The notes beneath the pieces were generated by a model. It worked only from the letters and a program-made list of their open reading frames with translations, was not told the origin of the DNA and searched no databases. A stretch of DNA of 64,000 nt, from assembly GCF_001619985.1 (NCBI RefSeq), contig NW_017264202.1, positions 186,001 to 250,000 of the forward strand, read 5' to 3'. This document shows positions 1 through 12,962 of the stretch, piece by piece. The translations under genes and the position numbers were made by a program. Every line of letters begins with the position of its first letter. Position 1 is the stretch's first letter. This stretch comes from Xylona heveae TC161 (lineage: Eukaryota > Ascomycota > Xylonomycetes > Xylonales > Xylonaceae).

Positions 1-2835
1 GACTTTCACTGGGCAAGAGGATGGCGCGATCAAGAGCGTAGGGGAGACCACGATGGCGCCCGCGGATTTGCATGGCGATGATGACGAGTTTGGATATTAC
101 GTTAAATTCGGCGGAGAAAGAGGCGTCAATGTTGGGGTAGCCGAGGGAGAGACCGACGGTGCCGTAGGCAGAGACGATTTCGAAGAGGCAGGAGAAGAGT
201 GTGAATTGCTACGAGTTGGATGTTAGTGAGCTAGATATGCACAAGGGGAGGCACACCCCCGGGGGGTTTGTTCTTGGGACTTACGTATTCGTTTGTATTG
301 CTGAGTCGACTTCCTTCGGCAATGGCAATGATGAAGAGACCCAGGAAAATATACCACAAGTCAAATGACAGCTGGCGACGCAAGTGAGCACCGACATAAC
401 TCGGTTCTAGTGCCTCTTCATCTTCCTCTTCCTCTTTGCTGCCGTATATACCTAAACTCTTCTCCTCGTACACATTGGTGCGACGCATCGAGATGGCAAC
501 AGGGAATGCTGAAATGTACATCATGATAAGGTAGGATACTTGAATGCCTGGATGCAGCGCCGCAAGATTGACGACAGAAAAGCCTGCGGTGCGTGTTGAT
601 GCGGCTTGAAACCAGCCATCTAGGACGCGCGTGCCCGCGGCATATTGAGTCACGGCTGGATCGTTGAGCTGAACATGCGATTAGCAAAGAGAAACGCACC
701 TCCATTAAAGTGCAAAGACACGAGGGGGGTACGGGAAAGCACTTACATCAAGAATAATAAAAAATATCAAGTCGAGGCCATTCAATATACACAAAATCCA
801 GAACAGCCACCATGTCGCTTTGGACGGGAATAAAAGAGTAAAGCATCTCCTTGGATGGTCCAGAAGAAATTGCAGCTCCTCCCAAACACTGCTATCTTGG
901 GGAACAAGTTTTGACGAAAGCCAGATAACAAAACGAAGCATACAGGGGAACCCTGTGTTGCCAATGATGATTAAAAAGCTGCCCAGCAAAAGAGGGAAGA
1001 CGGCAGTCGCAAATGACATCATTGAGTCGGGCGTAAGCGTAAATCCGAGGTCGTTGAACATTGAAGCAGGAGTGAAAAAGCCCCTAAACTAGTCAGCCGG
1101 CGCAATGCGCTTTTCTTCTTGTCAGTAATGAAGATGAACGAATGACTTACCACCACACCTTATTCTGTGAAACCGCATCGACAACCGCGCCATATCTTTC
1201 ACTCCGAACAATCCACGGAAGAAGACAGACGACACCTAGAAGATGGAAGCCGATGAAATAAACTATGAAATGTTGGTAAGCCGACTCCTTTTTTTTTTTT
1301 TTCGACGAAACAATCGGCGGACAACGTACCGACAAGAATAAAGGCCAATGTCTTTAATGCGCGATATTCAATTCCGCCCAATTCGTCTCTTTGCTCCTCG
1401 GTCAAATCAATGAATGCCGAGTTTCTACCAATTGTCGGCTGCCAGCTAAGGTATGGCATAGGATCCCGATCTTGGCTTCTCGAGGTCATGAATGATGAAA
1501 AAGTTGCCGTTCTGCCACGATTTCTTAGCCCAGAAGGCTCATCCTCATCCTTGGCGCCGTCCGTCCGTCTTCGGCGTAGTCCAAATGAGGCAAACGTATT
1601 GGTCCTCTTTCGTTGTCTTGGATGGTCTGGCTCGTCAATGGTTATGGCTCGCTTTGCGGGATGATCATCCTCATTCAACTCAAAATTATCACCTGGATCA
1701 ACACGTTGGGTGCTCTGCTTGGAGTGAGCCAGTCCAAGGGGACCTCCGTCTTCGTCGTCATTTACCGTCTCCGGCACATGGCCACGGTCAAAATCTCTCG
1801 GCCCAGGTATACGCAAGGCTCCTTTATCCTGGTTTCGTTGCTTTTCAAGAAACGCAATATTCTGTTCCGTCGTAGCCCGTTCCGGTAGCCGTACCATCTC
1901 GACCCCGTCTTCTCCATCTCTCCGAGGGAGCTCATCTGCAAACATAATATCGCGCCGAAAGGAAGCTGTCGGCTCGTGCTTGGGTGAAGGCGGGCCATTG
2001 CTGGACTTTTCTTCGTCCTCAAGAGTAACTCCACTCGCTCCATTACTCGTATCCGACCCGCCAACCTTGTCACCGTCTTCTTCTTCTTCCTTCATGCCAT
2101 CTGTATCGCCATTCATATGGCCGTTGGTGACTCTGCTGTTCATCCGCGAGGTGTCGTGCAAAACGACAATGGGTCGGCCATTGACCCCCCGTTCGGCACG
2201 CTCCAATTCCCCGTCATCTATTCCTTCTGTCTTTGTTCGGGACCGCGTCCTCGTCCGGCGAAGATTACGAGCATCCTTCACAATATTCTGAAAGCGCTTT
2301 TCAAACCAGTAAAGGCGAACAAACACGACGAAAGAATTGATAAAGATGGGATTAGCGATCATGGCCATGAAAAACATGACAATCTATGACGTGCAAATTA
2401 GCTGGAGTGAATTAGCTATCGGTGGGCAGTGTGAGAAATTACCTGCTGATACAAGTGCAGTTTATTTATGTCAACACTATCAATCTGAGTTAGTACAAGA
2501 GACAGTTTAGCACCATGACCTGAGAACCCACGGGTTAAGACCACTCTGGGTGCTACATCCTGCCGAGAAAAACAACGCATTAATATACGTAAGCTCTCCG
2601 GCTGGGTATAAAAGAATTGATCCGATGATAGTGAGGCCAATCAGATAAATATCTGTTCAAATATGGTCAGAAAAGACGGGCGTATAGGCTCCGGTGGAGC
2701 TCCTGCGCACGTACAGTGTAAGGTGATGAAATTGAATCTTGGCCGGCGGTAACCCCTCTGAAATGGAATCCATGACCGCAGCGTCGAACCAGCCTCCGTT
2801 ATGCGATCGCGCAAGTCGATTATCTTGGTGAACAT
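1..2835 (-). CDS. trk1: Trk-type potassium transporter (3' end beyond window)
   Basis: Plasma-membrane K+ uptake protein of the TrkH/Trk1 superfamily. Seen: the start ATG is at 2835-2833. The first exon ends in an N-F-I-T-L-H segment, spliced to a Y-I-Y-L-I-G-L-T membrane helix, as in fungal Trk proteins. P-loop motifs follow in order: SAGCSTQSGLN near 2510-2570, STRTAGFSV near 570-600, and the selectivity filter GTVGLSLGYPN near 130-165. Between the early helices lies a long charged loop (about 1,400-2,330) rich in R, D and E with several S/T-rich patches. Such a loop is usual in fungal Trk1 and probably faces the cytoplasm. At least six short introns are needed. The frame is open at position 1, so the C-terminus is missing. 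TRK1 and TRK2 types cannot be told apart here. Confidence 0.93.
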
Positions 2836-4985
2836 GGTTGCCCCTCTTTTACAAAGTCTGTCGATTTTTATGTGGACCGGTAGGTGTTCAGCGAAGAATC
2901 TGGTCGCCGTTCAATCGCGCATCTTTGGCGGATGAGGAAAGATCAAGACTGTGTGAATGGTGTAGGTAGATTCTCGAGATACGGCCGTCTGTATCAATTC
3001 AAGAGCCAACACCAGAAGAGAGGGTCTCTTCATAGATGGGGCACTCCATAATCTTCAGTTGACAGCAAACGCCAGAAACCTTGGTGTGACCGCAGTAAAA
3101 GGGGCGCGTCGAATCGATCGTTCGAGGATGACCCTGCCTGCGCGACCTTTTCTTTCAAGCCACGTAGAGTCTGGGGGCGAAGCTGGGTTGCTTTATGATT
3201 GTGCAAATCGGGGGAGTGCTTAGAGGCGATATCTGTATTCCGCAATTCCCTCAAGTGAGTTTGGAGCTGTTTGCCGGGAATCTCAGCAGCTGGGTTGGGC
3301 CACGCCTTTATAACTCGTCGCGAAAATGGAACAATTCTCCAGTTTTTGAAAAAGCCGCCGCAAATTATCCGGTCGCGCTTATCGGATAGAGAGATTTGAT
3401 CTCATCAGACAAGATTGAACAACTCACTCTGGGTTGTATTGCGATTTGCGAGTTGGTGGTATGTCAAGTTATATCGAGCCTATGAGAGGAAAGGCAAAGC
3501 AAAATAGGAATCTGGACCGAGAGAGACCAAAAAGCTTGGCTTGGTGTGGCTGAGTAGCCCAGCAGAGGCTCATCTCAAATCCCGCCCGTCGTTTTGTAAC
3601 TGTGACTCGGGCCAAACTCGAAACGAAAGTCAGCGGAGACAGACAACGCAACAGCAAACCTACGCACAAGCCAAGCGGGAGGGTTTCAGACTAGAGTAGA
3701 GTACAACTCACTTGCCGCCCCGTCTCCCTCTCGATCCGACTTCCACCCGTCCGAACACAACGTCTCGGAGTTGATACTTTGAAGGTGTTAATGTAAAATA
3801 TGGTCACGGCAGACTGATGGATCGAACATTGTTCCCTGCTTGAATGCCCTTTAGCACATCTGAAACCCTAATGAATTGAACATCTTAATCGTCTGTTTCG
3901 TTCCGATCGGAGGACTTTGTAGCCAGAATAAAGCTTGTGATAACCTTTTCTGATGTGTATCATTGCCAGCTCGTCAGACCCATCACAACGCCATCGATAG
4001 ATTAAATAACTGTATTATAAAATGTCTGTTGCTCCACAAAATGAACCTTCAAGTAAAAGTGATTGGCGATTCGTCGATTCAAACGAAGTAGTATCGGAAA
4101 TGACAGTGGGCTGATAGGAATATCGCGCATCACACACAGATGTGAGAAATAATAAGAACCCCAATACCCGCGTTGAGCGCTTGATGCGTACTCAGTACTG
4201 CAAATATGTGAATGAAAGTATTCCCTGCCACATTATCGATCAAAGCTTGTCCCTGTTGCATAAGCGATTCCAGGGTTATTCCAGTAATGAGGGTTCGGTA
4301 ACATCTCAAGTTACAGCCTCAGTTAATAGCTTACATTTGGAACTACGGAACAATAGGCTAGTTGATATCTACGGGGTTTGAGATTGTGGCATTAATTGAA
4401 CATGTGGCAATTTCTGATACGTAAACAACCCAGCCAAATAAATGAACCTATCATCATGGCAAAGCCAAAAAGACAGACCAAGACCCAGACACTCCAACAG
4501 AACCCTCTATGCCGGAAAAAAAAAAAAAAAAAAATGAAACAGACAGGCGGGAGAGATGGGAGAGATGAGCGGCGAGGAGATCTAAGGCGGCGTTCGATCG
4601 CCCTTTACTGTTGACTGATTATATGCCCATGGTGCGCGTTGTGCAAGGGATGCCATGTGTATGATATGAAAAAAGTAAAGTGGAAGGGGAAAAAAAGGGG
4701 AGGTGAAGGAAATGAAAAGAAGAAGACAAATGAACAACAGCAAGGCCGCCTATGAACAAAGAAACGAATAAAACTCCCGAGACCATAGGATACAACCTAC
4801 CCACTGATGCCAGTCAAACACGCCAGGTGCATCCTGCCTTGAGCATCTCTTCCCTGCACAGAATCACAAAATACACACACAGCCCCAATTCGCCAAGTAA
4901 TCACCAAACTGAAACAAACGAGCCCGAAATGAAGTTCTCGCGGTAATAATGACCATATCTGTCAAACAGATGGACGTGAGTGAGC
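2836..4985. other. Intergenic: trk1 promoter side and 3' side of the WD40 gene
   Basis: No coding region was recognised. The stretch next to 2836 should hold the trk1 promoter and leader. It contains an A-run of about 19 nt near 4517 and purine-rich DNA near 4660-4730. Short open frames here show no family resemblance and no convincing splice pattern. Confidence 0.6.
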
Positions 4986-7590
4986 CTAAGCAACCAAGTC
5001 GTCCAGGCTCCTATGCTTATGACCATTGCGGACAGCTCCCCATGAAGAGGGAGGAATCAATGCTTTAGACCAACTGTAAAACCGTTAGTCAACAGTAATC
5101 GACATATTCAAACTTAAAAAGAGGTCCCAAGGATCAACTGACATTCGAACTTTCTTGTCATCGCCAGCCGAGGCGAAGAGACAGGGATCAGTGGGGTTCC
5201 ACGAGACAGAATTGACGCAGCCAGACGCATGGCCTTCCAAAGTCTCCACGAGCGTGCCGCTTTCACGGTTCCAAATGTACACCCGAGAGTCTAAAAAGTT
5301 AGTATTCATTCATCAGTAATTTGTTTGTCTCGTGTTCGAGGCAGATCCTACCTTCACTTCCACTGATGATAAAATTTTCGCTGGCACCGCCAAACCCACT
5401 GCGAATCACAAACCGACCCTGCTGCTGGCCGAGGTATCTTCGAACTGTCTCGGCCGTTTCAATATCGATTAATTGAATCTCATGGTCCGACATGTTAACC
5501 AAAAGGTATCGTGAGTCACGGCTGATATTGACGCAGGTGAGCTCAGCCTTGAGTGCGAGATTGTACAGCTCTTCTCGCTTTTCAAGGTCATAGACGTAAA
5601 TCTTCTTCTCCGTTGAAATTGTGACCAGCTTTGTACCATCGAGGGAGATGGCTGAGTCCTGTACTCGGTAGCCAGACCAAGCATGCAGCCGGTTTCCACT
5701 CAAGTCCCAGACGCAAAGTGAGAGCTGGCTGTCCAGCGAACCAGTGACGAATACTTGGCCATCTGGTGCCCAAGATGCGGTTGTAACTGGCTCGTTATGA
5801 TGATTGATCGTCAAGGAGCATGTGCCGGTCTGTCAATACATCACAAGTCAACAACTGATTTAACCAAGAATCCAATGGCAACTTACACTCATATCCCATA
5901 AACGAGCTTTACGATCGTGAGAACATGTAATCAACTTCGAATCGTCCGGAGACCATGCAACATACGCGACAGGATCCGTATGCTCGCAGAGCACGTGAAT
6001 TGGTTCCCAGGACCGGGTGTCGTATACGACCACGGTTCGATCCTTGCTCGCAGTCGCCAACTTGGTGCCGTCGTGAGAAAACTCCAAGAACCAGACCTCG
6101 TCCGTATGCTGCTGCAATTCTGCGGTTGTTCGCAGGGGAAATTGACTCCTATCGCAGCTATGGTCTGAGTAGAGAGAGGGGGAACTCGCAGTGTTGTGAT
6201 AGAGACAATTTGAGATTTGGTGTTGCTTGACTTGGTTGAGCAGAACTGCTAACCTATGTTCGGGAATCATGACTGAAGGTGAAATGGATTCTGCACCAAA
6301 TCAAGCATTGTTCGTCAGCCAAAGGCATGAAAGCTTAAGAAGGGGGGAGAGAAGGAGGATGTGGCGGGGAACGCACTCGAAAGCTCCGAAAGAAGGATAT
6401 GCCGTGATGCTCCAGCAGCCCCATCCCAGCTCGCTTGCTCCTTGAGGTCTTCGGCAGACTGACACATGATCAAACTAAAAACGAACGCTGTTAGACTTGA
6501 AGAATCAAAGGCCAAAAGCGAGCATACCTTGAGAGAGCGTGCAGCTTGCTAATGTCTCGATTAAGCGGCGTCAGCTCCTGACGCAACACCATCAGAGCAC
6601 TTCCTAGATCTCTTTCCTCTAGTAGCTCAAGAAATTTTTGCTGCCTCAGGCAAAAGAGCATCTCATTCTTGTCTGCACCTTCCGCCAAAACCAGCCCTCG
6701 TGCGTATGATCCGTCCGCCCCATCAAATTCCACTCCGCCGTCGATAGGTACGTTACCAAATAATAAGCTCTCGGCCTCAGCCCATTCACCTGATAGAACA
6801 GCGTTCCTAAATGCTGCTACTGAAGGGCTCTCAAGCTCGTAACCACTTTCTTGTGTGAGTGCCGCCGCAGCTCCATTATAGCCCAAATCAGCTAAACTTT
6901 GGATCAAAATTCGAGCAACTTCTTCTCGGTCGTGTCCAAAATATGTTGGGCGAGGTTTGCCTGAGGCGGTTCCATTGGACTGCGAGGTGGAAAGTCCGTT
7001 GGCTGCGCTCAAACCATAAGGGTTTCCATTGGACAATGCGCTCTTACTTTGCGGCGAGAAACGGGTACCATGCGACTGCGCCCGGGACGAACTTGAAGAT
7101 CGCGACGATTCGTTGTCTAAACGCATTTTGTTTGCCGCAAGACGCCGGCGTTTCGAATCGTGCCGCGCAGGGCGGGTGTCGGTCGGAAATCGCCCAGGCC
7201 GGCTTCGTTGATGCTGCTGCAGCCCCTCGATGACGGGTCCGAGGTCGGGCACACGGTCGGAAGCTTCGTTGTCTTCCGAAGAGGACGAAGAGCTCCTTTG
7301 TCGGCGGCGGGAGGAGCTCGACACGGTCAAAGGTGGTCGAGTGGCTGCAGTGATAGGAGATTCAAGTTGGGTCCCGGTGGTAGAGTTTCCCGGAACAGCT
7401 CCGTCAGCTCCGACGGTACCCGATGATATGTCGCTCGACGAAGACTGCTCACTATTCTGTGAGCGCAGATTGTCTGGAATCTGAGGATCGCTTGGGAAGT
7501 TGCTTTGGTTACTGACAGATTGCCCTTGCAAAGGTTGGTCTGCCAGGTCGGAGATTTTTGGGGAGCGTCGCTGGTGCTCGCTCCCTTGTG
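4986..7590 (-). CDS. gid7: GID/CTLH E3 ubiquitin ligase subunit, WDR26/Gid7-like WD40 protein
   Basis: Likely the Gid7/WDR26 subunit of the GID/CTLH ubiquitin ligase, which in yeast degrades gluconeogenic enzymes. Seen, N to C: a Ser/Arg-rich disordered region (7,000-7,590); a LisH-CTLH module (about 6,700-6,950, with REEVARILIQSLADLGYN); a helical linker with LIMCQSAEDLKEQASW; then WD40 repeats (TDEVWFLEFSHDGTKLATAS, TDPVAYVAWSPDDSKLITCS and others), ending in VRIWSK and a short tail with TAG at 4988-4986. Five introns fit: near 5,073-5,137, 5,292-5,350, 5,830-5,887, 6,290-6,370 and 6,470-6,530. Oddity: no in-frame ATG is found upstream of the disordered region before an in-frame stop near 7594, so the first exon or start codon is unresolved. 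The upper coordinate is therefore approximate. Family assignment is strong. Confidence 0.85.
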
Positions 7591-7631
7591 TTTAAGTAAG
7601 ATAGAGACGAGATAAAACAGGTTCACCTCGC

Positions 7632-9481
7632 TCGACCAAAGATCAGCGAGAAAACCTCATTCGTGAGACGGAGATGCTAAAACGCTTCAACGAGAGAGAT
7701 GAAGCGAGAGAGAGAGCAGAGAGGTAGGCAGGTCGAAGTTTGCTTCTTGTTCAGCGTATTGAAGAAATAGGTCGGGCAAGGTCAAATGGGTAAGCCCCGC
7801 CACGGCTACGGGTAGGTGGTTGATGACGAGAAGTCACTAGTTAAGAGAACGCTGTAGCTAGCTAGCTTATCGCCTTAAACCATGGGATCCACTTAAATTG
7901 CTTCCTTTTGGCTAAAAACCAAACTCTTCCGGACTTGAAATGGGTTCGTCCCCGCCTTTAGCGAGTGGAGGAGTTGGATTTCGTCGATGACTGTTGTCAA
8001 GCTTCAGTATTCGAATGGTTAGAAAACGATCATGAGGATGGGCCGAATAGATGAGTTGCAGCGTGCAAGATGGGGGATGAAGAGGATTTGCCCCAGTTGG
8101 GTAACAGTGCTCAGGTGAAGCCAAGTTAAGCACCCAGTAATGGTAGGATGGCAGCAAACGATGGTCAAAAGGAGTCCTTGTTGTTGATCACTTAGAGGAG
8201 ATCGTTTCTCTTTTTCTTCGCAACGCCCGGGATTAGGGGTATTCACATCAAGTCTGGAACAGGATCACTGCATTATACTGTGATGTAGTTGGTGGATGAT
8301 ACACTAACGAAGCCTACACAACAGCCGGAAATTCATAGAGGTTGAGATCGGATGTTAAGTATTCTTGGGTATGAACCAATCCCCCTAATATGGGCTCATA
8401 AAGGACCTTTGGTGGTCACAGGTACCATGGCCAGCACTCGCCTTTGATGGAACATGTAAGGTAAGCCAAGTCATTTGTATGCTCGGTGGGCGCTGGTATG
8501 TAGCTTGTGATCAACGACAAGGTAGGCCGAAACAAGCTGGGAAAGTCAGACGGACAGAGACAGTGTCCACATATGCACAACAACAACAGATCGGAGTATA
8601 GAGCGCATGGTGTCGACTGAAACAACGTACATAGTCTGTTAATAGCTAAAGGAAGCGATCAAAAACCGAATTTCGGCATGATGGACAAATCCAGTCCTTG
8701 CCTGGACAGATTATGCTCTCTCATCATGGTGAAAATGAGCGATGACGCAGCCCATTTTATCAGATCGGAATTCAGTAACCAAGAGATGAGGCGAGATTAT
8801 CAAAGGCGAGCAACCCAATACCAAAACCGAGAAGTACTTACAAGTACCTTTGATGTGCTACCTCTAGAGAAAAAATTGAAGTACTCTAAAAGTACAAAAG
8901 AGTGACGAGATCTGGAGCTCGTCATTTCCTTCCGGTAACCTAATGACTTTTTAAAGTCATCCGAGCAAAATTGTGAAGATGTACAAAATATACTGTAGGT
9001 TAATGAGCGAAGGTGGTATTCGTTCTACTGCCGGTCTCGCAATCATACACCTTGCAGAGAAACAATGACAGATCAGCTTCTTTGCTAAGGCTGAGATTGG
9101 TGATATGCCAGGAGATATCATCATACTTCAAGTAATCGAGTGACGGAGCTCGCTAGAGCAGCCGACTAATGGTAATTGTGCTCTATGGTTATACTGGATA
9201 CTAAACCCAACTCACCACTGATAACCAACCACTCGTCCTAGAGCCTCACATCTGGCCCTTGACAGGTCTTCCTTGCCGTTGGTTGCAAGCCAGACAAACA
9301 ATGTATGCTTGGTCTTAGACCTCACCCGCTGCATCGCACATCGCTTCGAGAACTCATCACTAAGAAGTATTTCTCAGCTGAACTGTCTCCTTCCCCACAG
9401 TTTACTCCTGGAAGCTCCGACTACTTTCCCACCTCTGAATCGCAATCCTCTCGCCAAGTCGCATCTCGACCAACCACCACG
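7632..9481. other. Divergent intergenic region between the GID7-like gene and VMA1
   Basis: About 1.8 kb separating two divergent genes. No coding region was recognised. It holds four AAGTAC hexamers within 8832-8895 and two perfect inverted repeats just beyond (stems ACGAG/CTCGT near 8904-8921 and ATGACTTT/AAAGTCAT near 8941-8958). A 75-codon open frame at 8678-8905 overlaps the AAGTAC cluster but shows no recognisable family. Confidence 0.55.
8832..8958. repeat. Clustered AAGTAC hexamers and two inverted repeats
   Basis: AAGTAC occurs at 8832, 8842, 8879 and 8890. These form two pairs, spaced 10 and 11 bp start to start. They are followed by inverted repeats ACGAG..CTCGT and ATGACTTT-TT-AAAGTCAT. 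Directly visible in the sequence. A regulatory role is only a guess. Confidence 0.5.
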
Positions 9482-11805
9482 ATGGCGCCTGTGGGTTTCA
9501 CTTCCTTCTTTACTTCTATTTCCCATCTCCAATTCACCTTCATTTGTGCGCTGTTGGATTGCGGAATGGATCAGTGACTAATATGACTGTCAAATTGTAG
9601 AAGGACAAGCGGACCTTCGAGGAGGCTGGCGAGGAACAATATGGTACGGTTCTGCTTCTCCAGTAGTCACTTACTCGAGCTTTCTTTTTACTAATCCATG
9701 CTTTTGCAGGCTCAATTTTCTCGGTTTCCGGGTACGACCAGCTCCAGCCATAAAACAATTCTCGCATCAAAAACTGACAAGATCTAGACCCGTCATTGTG
9801 GCGGAGAACATGATTGGATGTGCCATGTACGAATTGGTATGCGACGGCTTGAACCTCTCTTGAGTTCTCACTGCTGTTATGTTTACTAACTCTTGTCACA
9901 GGTTCGTGTTGGTCATGATAAACTTGTCGGTGAAGTCATTCGTATCGAGGGCGATAAGGCAACCGTCCAGGTCTATGAGGAGACTGGTACGTGCCAGATG
10001 ATATACCATGTTATCGGATATAATGGATCTATTGACATCTGAATTCATCTAGCTGGTGTCACCGTCGGTGATCCTGTCATTAGAACCGGAAAGCCCCTCT
10101 CAGTCGAACTTGGCCCTGGTCTGATGGAGACCATTTACGACGGTATCCAACGACCACTCAAGTCGATCTCTTCCGTCTCCGACAGTATTTACATCCCCCG
10201 TGGTATCGATGTACCTTCGCTCGACCGAGAAGTGAAGTGGGATTTCGTTCCTGGAAGCCTCAAGGTGGGCGACCACATCACTGGCGGCGATATCTTCGGC
10301 AGTGTTTTCGAAAACACTCTCCTGGACGACCACAAGATCCTTTTGCCTCCTCGCGCACGTGGCACCATTACCCACATTGCTGAAAAGGGTTCCTACACCG
10401 TGGACGAGAAGATCTTGGAGGTGGAGTTTGATGGCAAGAAGTATGAGTACAGCATGATGCACAACTGGCCCGTCCGTGTGCCGCGTCCCGTCAACGATAA
10501 GCTTGCCTCCGATGCTCCCTTCATTGTTGGACAGCGCGTTCTCGATGCCATCTTCCCCAGTGTCCAGGGCGGTACCGTCTGCATTCCGGGTGCTTTTGGG
10601 TGCGGTAAGACTGTCATCAGTCAGAGTGTCTCCAAATTCTCCAACAGCGACATCATCATTTACGTTGGTTGCGGTGAGCGTGGTAACGAAATGGCCGAAG
10701 TCTTGATGGACTTCCCCGAGGTACGAATTCGTGCATTGACCCAATTTCCAAAGGGTGGGTTGCTGATGTGCTTCGTAGCTCTCAATCGACGTCAACGGCC
10801 GCAAAGAGCCGATCATGAAGCGAACATCGCTCATCGCTAATACCTCCAACATGCCCGTCGCTGCTCGTGAAGCTTCCATCTACACCGGTATCACCGTCGC
10901 CGAGTACTTCCGTGACCAGGGCAAGAACGTTGCCATGATGGCCGACTCTACTTCCCGATGGGCAGAGGCCCTTCGTGAAATTTCTGGTCGTCTGGGAGAA
11001 ATGCCTGCTGACCAAGGTTTCCCCGCGTACCTCGGTGCTAAGCTTGCCTCCTTCTACGAGCGTGCTGGTCGCGTCACCGCTCTGGGTAGCCCAGACCGCC
11101 AAGGTAGCGTTAGCATTGTCGGCGCTGTTAGCCCTCCGGGTGGTGACTTCTCCGACCCCGTCACGAGTAGTACTCTTGGTATTGTCCAAGTCTTTTGGGG
11201 TCTGGACAAGAAGTTGGCCCAGCGAAAGCATTTCCCCTCGATCAACACCTCGCTCAGTTACAGTAATTACACCAACATCCTGGAAAAGTACTACCAGCGC
11301 GAGCGGCCTGATTTCCCTCGTCTTCGTGAGCGTATCAAGGAGCTTCTTACGAGCTCAGAAGAACTGGACCAGGTTGTGCAGCTGGTCGGAAAGTCAGCTC
11401 TCGGCGACCCTGACAAGATTACTCTGGACGTGGCTGCAATGATCAAGGACGACTTCCTCCAGCAAAACGGATACAGTGACTATGACCAGTTCTGCCCTCT
11501 CTGGAAGACGGAGTGGATGATGAAGGCATTCATGGCTTTCCACGATGAAAGCCAAAAGGCAGTTTCTCAGGGCCAAGCCTGGAACAAGATTCGTGATGCC
11601 ACGAGCGACCTTCAGGCCAACCTTCGATCAATGAAATTTGAGCTGCCAGGCGATGGTGAGGAGGCCGTTTCGAAGAAGGTGAGCACTAATTCTTATTTTC
11701 TACGTCTTGAACCCGGTTGTGAGAATGATGAACTAACGTTGATGACAGTACGAGGACCTGCTTCAGAAGCTGCTGGAGCGCTTTGCCTCGGTTGCAGATG
11801 AGTAG
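9482..11805 (+). CDS. vma1: V-type proton ATPase catalytic subunit A
   Basis: Catalytic A subunit of the V1 sector of the vacuolar H+-ATPase; it hydrolyses ATP to acidify vacuoles and endosomes. Seen: MAP is encoded by a 9-nt first coding exon (9482-9490), then introns at 9491-9600 and 9644-9709 and further short introns near 9,732, 9,840, 9,987, 10,722 and 11,680. The N-terminal barrel ([17 protein letters not shown] type, here [17 protein letters not shown]) leads to the P-loop [12 protein letters not shown] (about 10,590-10,630) and [20 protein letters not shown], with the ATPase signature [11 protein letters not shown] near 11,130. It ends in an [11 protein letters not shown]-type tail and TAG at 11803-11805. 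Full length for the family. Some yeast VMA1 genes carry an intein after the P-loop region; none is present here. Confidence 0.97.
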
Positions 11806-12962
11806 ATGAAGTCAAATGTCTGACGCTCTGATGATTTGCCGTTGGCGCCCGTATATCATGTGAAGAGTAATTGTAGCATACCTAGACGCCATGCCAGCTT
11901 GTGTGTATCTGTTTTTGCATCATGCGCATGCTCAGTAGATATCTCTTTGCGCTTTTGTCAAGTTTATAATATTCAATCTGATTCGTTTTCATTGGCCATG
12001 GGTCTACCCTGTGTCGGATTGATCAGCCTTCATTGCCAATCATGCAGTTTGTGATGAGGCAGCCTAATTTGTTGCACGAGAAAATCAGCATTGGTGAAAA
12101 GTAAGTAACTTGTTATCAACAGATATGTAATTGAATTGTTTAGTCGACAATTTAAAAAGGGAGATTATAATTAAAAGAGGCCATAGAGAAAAAGAAAAGA
12201 AAAATAATTTATGAAAACAAACAATATAATTTTTATGAAAACTTGTCTGCAAATAACGCCAATCTTTGAAAAGGCGATAAGCTCTTCTGCAAATAGACCT
12301 TGGGACAACAGGTTTAATGTTTTGGGCTGGAATGAAGCTATTGCTCGACATGATCTTATCAACTGTGGCGTCAGTATCCATTATGGATAGGCCGCGTCAA
12401 CGTGGCTTAGCTGCTCGCATTATTCGCACTGTGCAAGGAGATGGACTTTGCATGGCCAAATCCTGTTGCCTAATAAACCACACAGTAAGTGACAGCTACA
12501 AGGAAAGTAAAAATTTTGTCTTTCACTGCCATCCTTTCTCGTGAAATTACCCCAATACGTCGATAACTTGGCCCATTTAGTTTCACTTTCTTTGGCCACT
12601 TGACCGCCCTGACCGTTCGTTATCAGCTCGGCTTTGCAGTTTGCGGTGTAGCCTGCGAGTGAAGACGTACAGGTCCCGGTACTTGGAAGTTCCCGCACCG
12701 CCACCTCGCTTGAGGGTTGCCGATACCTTGCGGCTCCGATACAAGGGTCGCCCGCTCATTTTCCGGCCAACCCCAGTTTGACTGGTTGGCCTCTCAGGCA
12801 GTAACTTCGTTATATCCTCCAAGGACACCGAGAAACAATCAACCTCGACAACTTAGACCAACCTCTCCTCCTCTCTTGCCGCATCACAACATTTCCTCAT
12901 AGAACCTTCGTGCTCACGAAGGGAGTTTTGTTGCATTCCATTGTGTAATAATCCCGCCCAAG
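11806..12962. other. Intergenic: VMA1 3' region and VPS1 promoter
   Basis: No coding region was recognised. AT-rich DNA (12,100-12,260) fits the 3' flank of VMA1. Pyrimidine-rich DNA with CAACCTC-type tracts (12,790-12,900) fits the VPS1 leader. Confidence 0.6.

Noticed and set aside
8040-8170. Possible 5S rRNA-like stretch (GTTAAGCACCCAGTAATGGTAGGATG)-type impression
   Set aside because: Only a short chance resemblance; the conserved 5S internal control boxes and paired ends are not present.
10590-10640. Possible VMA1 intein
   Set aside because: The P-loop and following residues are continuous; no insertion is present.
10100-10879. Long minus-strand open frame (259 codons) inside VMA1
   Set aside because: It is the mirror of a strongly biased, conserved coding exon; no family motif, and the plus-strand frame is certain.
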